Origin: Gemmatimonadaceae bacterium
GTDB taxonomy: Bacteria > Gemmatimonadota > Gemmatimonadetes > Gemmatimonadales > Gemmatimonadaceae
DNA length: 7,042 nucleotides
NCBI GenBank assembly: GCA_025453855.1
Contig: JALOPO010000081.1
Coordinates: 1-7,042 of the forward strand
Reading direction: 5' to 3'
Shown here one piece after another: positions 5,505-7,042 of the stretch; positions within the stretch are counted from its first letter, which is position 1; each line of letters starts with the position of its first letter. The notes below the pieces were generated by a model, which ran no database searches, was not told the origin of the DNA, and worked only from the letters and a program-made list of their open reading frames with translations. A program made the translations under genes and the position numbers.

Positions 5505-5511
5505 CCGGTCG

Positions 5512-6996
5512 TCAGTAGTTGTCGATCTGCGCCCGCTGCAGCCGGCCGCTGTAGTCGACGTAGCCGACCTTCGTCTCCGAGTAGAACTCGTAGACCTCCC
5601 ACCCACCCTCGCGGTGCCCGTTGCCCGTCTGCTTCACGCCACCGAACGGCAGGTGCGCCTCGGCGCCGATGGTGGGGGCGTTCACGTAGGTGATGCCGTT
5701 GTCCAACTCGTTGAGCGCGCGGAAGGCGAGCGAGACGTCGCGCGTGTAGAGCGACGACGAGAGCCCGTACTGCACGCCGTTGTTGACGCGGAACGCCTCG
5801 TCGGCGTCGGCGACGCGGATCACGCTCAGCACCGGGCCGAAGATCTCCTCCTGCTCGAGGCGCGATCCGGCACGGACGTCGGTGAAGATGGTGGGCTGGA
5901 AGAACCAGCCGTGCGCCGTCGCGTCGGTGGTCGCCCGCGCGCCGCCGAGGAGGAGCGTCGCCCCCTCGTCGCGTCCGATCCCGACGTACTCCTCGACCTT
6001 GGCGCGGCTCGCCTCGTTGATGAGCGGCCCCACGTCGGTCCCCGCCGCGCGCCCGTCACCGAGCACCAGCTGCGAGGCGCGCGCCGCGAGCCGCTCCACG
6101 AAGCGGTCGTGGATCCCGTCCTGCAGGATGAGGCGCGAGGTCGCGGTGCAGCGCTGCCCGGTGGTGCCGAAGGCGCCCCAGAGCACGCCGTCGAGGGCGA
6201 GGTCGAGGTCCGCGTCATCGAGCACGATCTGCGCGTTCTTGCCGCCCATCTCGAGCGAGAGCCGCTTGTGCATGCGCCCGCACGTCTCGCCCACGAGCGC
6301 GCCGGTGCCGGTGCTCCCCGTGAACGAGATCACCGGCACGTCGGGATGCGACACGAGCGCCGCCCCCACTTCCTCACCGAGGCCGTGCACGAGCTGCACG
6401 ACATCGGGCGGCACCCCCGCCTCGAGCAGCACCTCGACGAGGACCGTCACCGTGTGCGGCACGTCCTCGGCCGGCTTGAAGATCACGCTGTTGCCGCAGA
6501 GGAGCGCCGGGAACGACTTCCAGGTCGGGATGGCGAGCGGAAAGTTGAACGGCGTCACCAGGCCGCACGGTCCGATCGGGCGGCGGAAGCTCATCGCCCA
6601 CTTGTTCGCGAGCTCGCTCGGCACCGTGTGACCGAAGAGCTGGCGTCCCATCGTGGCGGCGTAGTAGGCGGTGTCGATCCCCTCCTGCACGTCGCCGCGC
6701 GTCTCGGCGAGGGGCTTGCCCATCTCGCGCGTCATGAGGTCGGCGAGCTCCTCCTTGCGCGCGGTGAGGAGGTCACCGACGCGACGCAGCACGTCGCCAC
6801 GTGCCGGCGCGGGCGTGCGCTTCCAGCGGGCGAAGCCGCGCTGCGCGCTGTCCACCGCACGCTGCACGTCGGTCGCGCCCGAGCGGGGAAAGCGGCCGAT
6901 CAGGTCGCGCGTGTCGGCCGGATTGCGATTCTCGAAGTGGGCACCGGTGGCGGGATCGACCCACTGGCCGGCGATGAAGTTCTGGAAGGTGCGCAT
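5512..6996 (-). CDS. NAD(P)+-dependent aldehyde dehydrogenase
   Basis: Cytoplasmic enzyme that oxidises an aldehyde to its carboxylic acid. The full-length 494-residue ALDH-superfamily protein keeps all key residues. N151 lies in TPFNFPLAIPTWK and K174/E177 in FKPAE (cofactor binding; the glutamate suggests NAD+ preference). The Rossmann motif FTGSTGTG is at 225-232. The general base is E249 in LEMGGKN, the catalytic cysteine is C283 in TTGQRCTATSR, and E384 lies in EEIFGPV. The C-terminus contains PFGGVKQTGNGHREGG and ends VDYSGRLQRAQIDNY. The overall style resembles alpha-ketoglutarate semialdehyde and aminoadipate semialdehyde type dehydrogenases, but the substrate cannot be assigned from sequence alone, so I give no symbol. 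ATG 6996 gives the usual N-terminus (FQNFIAGQWVDP); no clear ribosome binding site precedes it. A strong hairpin follows the stop, so it is probably a separate transcription unit from lepB. Confidence 0.93.
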   Translation of the reverse strand: MRTFQNFIAGQWVDPATGAHFENRNPADTRDLIGRFPRSGATDVQRAVDSAQRGFARWKRTPAPARGDVLRRVGDLLTARKEELADLMTREMGKPLAETRGDVQEGIDTAYYAATMGRQLFGHTVPSELANKWAMSFRRPIGPCGLVTPFNFPLAIPTWKSFPALLCGNSVIFKPAEDVPHTVTVLVEVLLEAGVPPDVVQLVHGLGEEVGAALVSHPDVPVISFTGSTGTGALVGETCGRMHKRLSLEMGGKNAQIVLDDADLDLALDGVLWGAFGTTGQRCTATSRLILQDGIHDRFVERLAARASQLVLGDGRAAGTDVGPLINEASRAKVEEYVGIGRDEGATLLLGGARATTDATAHGWFFQPTIFTDVRAGSRLEQEEIFGPVLSVIRVADADEAFRVNNGVQYGLSSSLYTRDVSLAFRALNELDNGITYVNAPTIGAEAHLPFGGVKQTGNGHREGGWEVYEFYSETKVGYVDYSGRLQRAQIDNY

Positions 6997-7042
6997 CGTG
7001 AAGGCGGACGTGGACTCGCGCGCCAGGCGGCGTGTCGCCGGG

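Larger units (their letters stand above)
5249..5511 (-). other. Intergenic region between the aldehyde dehydrogenase and lepB
   Basis: This 263-base gap has no gene I can support. It contains the dehydrogenase 3' hairpin (5469-5504), a smaller hairpin at 5445-5459 (GCGGGC, GGC, GCCCGC), and a candidate lepB promoter at 5267-5295. Short open frames on both strands here lack recognisable products and look like GC-driven noise. Confidence 0.5.

Noticed and set aside
4295..5518. Plus-strand open frame of 407 codons
   Set aside because: It is antisense to lepB and its leader; composition is Arg/His/Pro-rich and there are no motifs. A real conserved gene occupies the other strand.

Overview
The window is a very GC-rich, gene-dense piece of bacterial chromosome in which every gene I can support lies on the minus strand. 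The best guess for the source is a Gemmatimonadota-like bacterium. The compact primary-type sigma factor without region 1.1 recalls the Bacteroidota/Gemmatimonadota branch, and the base composition and protein style fit. This is inference: the window holds no rRNA or other taxonomic marker.

Read in the direction of transcription (high to low coordinates), the layout is as follows. An aldehyde dehydrogenase (6996-5512) ends in a strong hairpin. A gap of about 260 bases with a candidate promoter follows, then signal peptidase I lepB (about 5248-4430). Next is a 286-residue RpoD/SigA-type sigma factor (4317-3457). After it come two complete type II toxin-antitoxin modules packed head to tail: a Xre/MbcA-ParS antitoxin with a RES-domain NAD+ phosphorylase toxin (3327-2153), and a VapB antitoxin with a PIN-domain VapC toxin (2101-1451). 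Then come the YajQ-family nucleotide-binding protein (1444-944) and the N-terminal 256 codons of rimO, the ribosomal protein S12 methylthiotransferase, which runs off the left edge (770-1).

The most informative part is 3460-1440. The Xre gene is preceded by two 16-bp palindromes exactly 21 bp apart. The RES toxin begins with a GTG overlapping its antitoxin by 4 bases and has no other methionine candidate. The vapBC promoter starts inside the last codon and stop of the RES gene and is covered by a perfect 11-bp inverted repeat. vapC ends only 6 bases before yajQ, with no visible ribosome binding site between them. Each module therefore carries its own autoregulatory operator, and yajQ may be transcribed from the vapB operator.

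The flanking genes are housekeeping: protein export, transcription, nucleotide binding and ribosome modification. I see no phage, transposon, CRISPR array or RNA gene. All protein families are known; the arrangement and the regulatory sites are what merit a second look. I do not see a clearly undescribed system.
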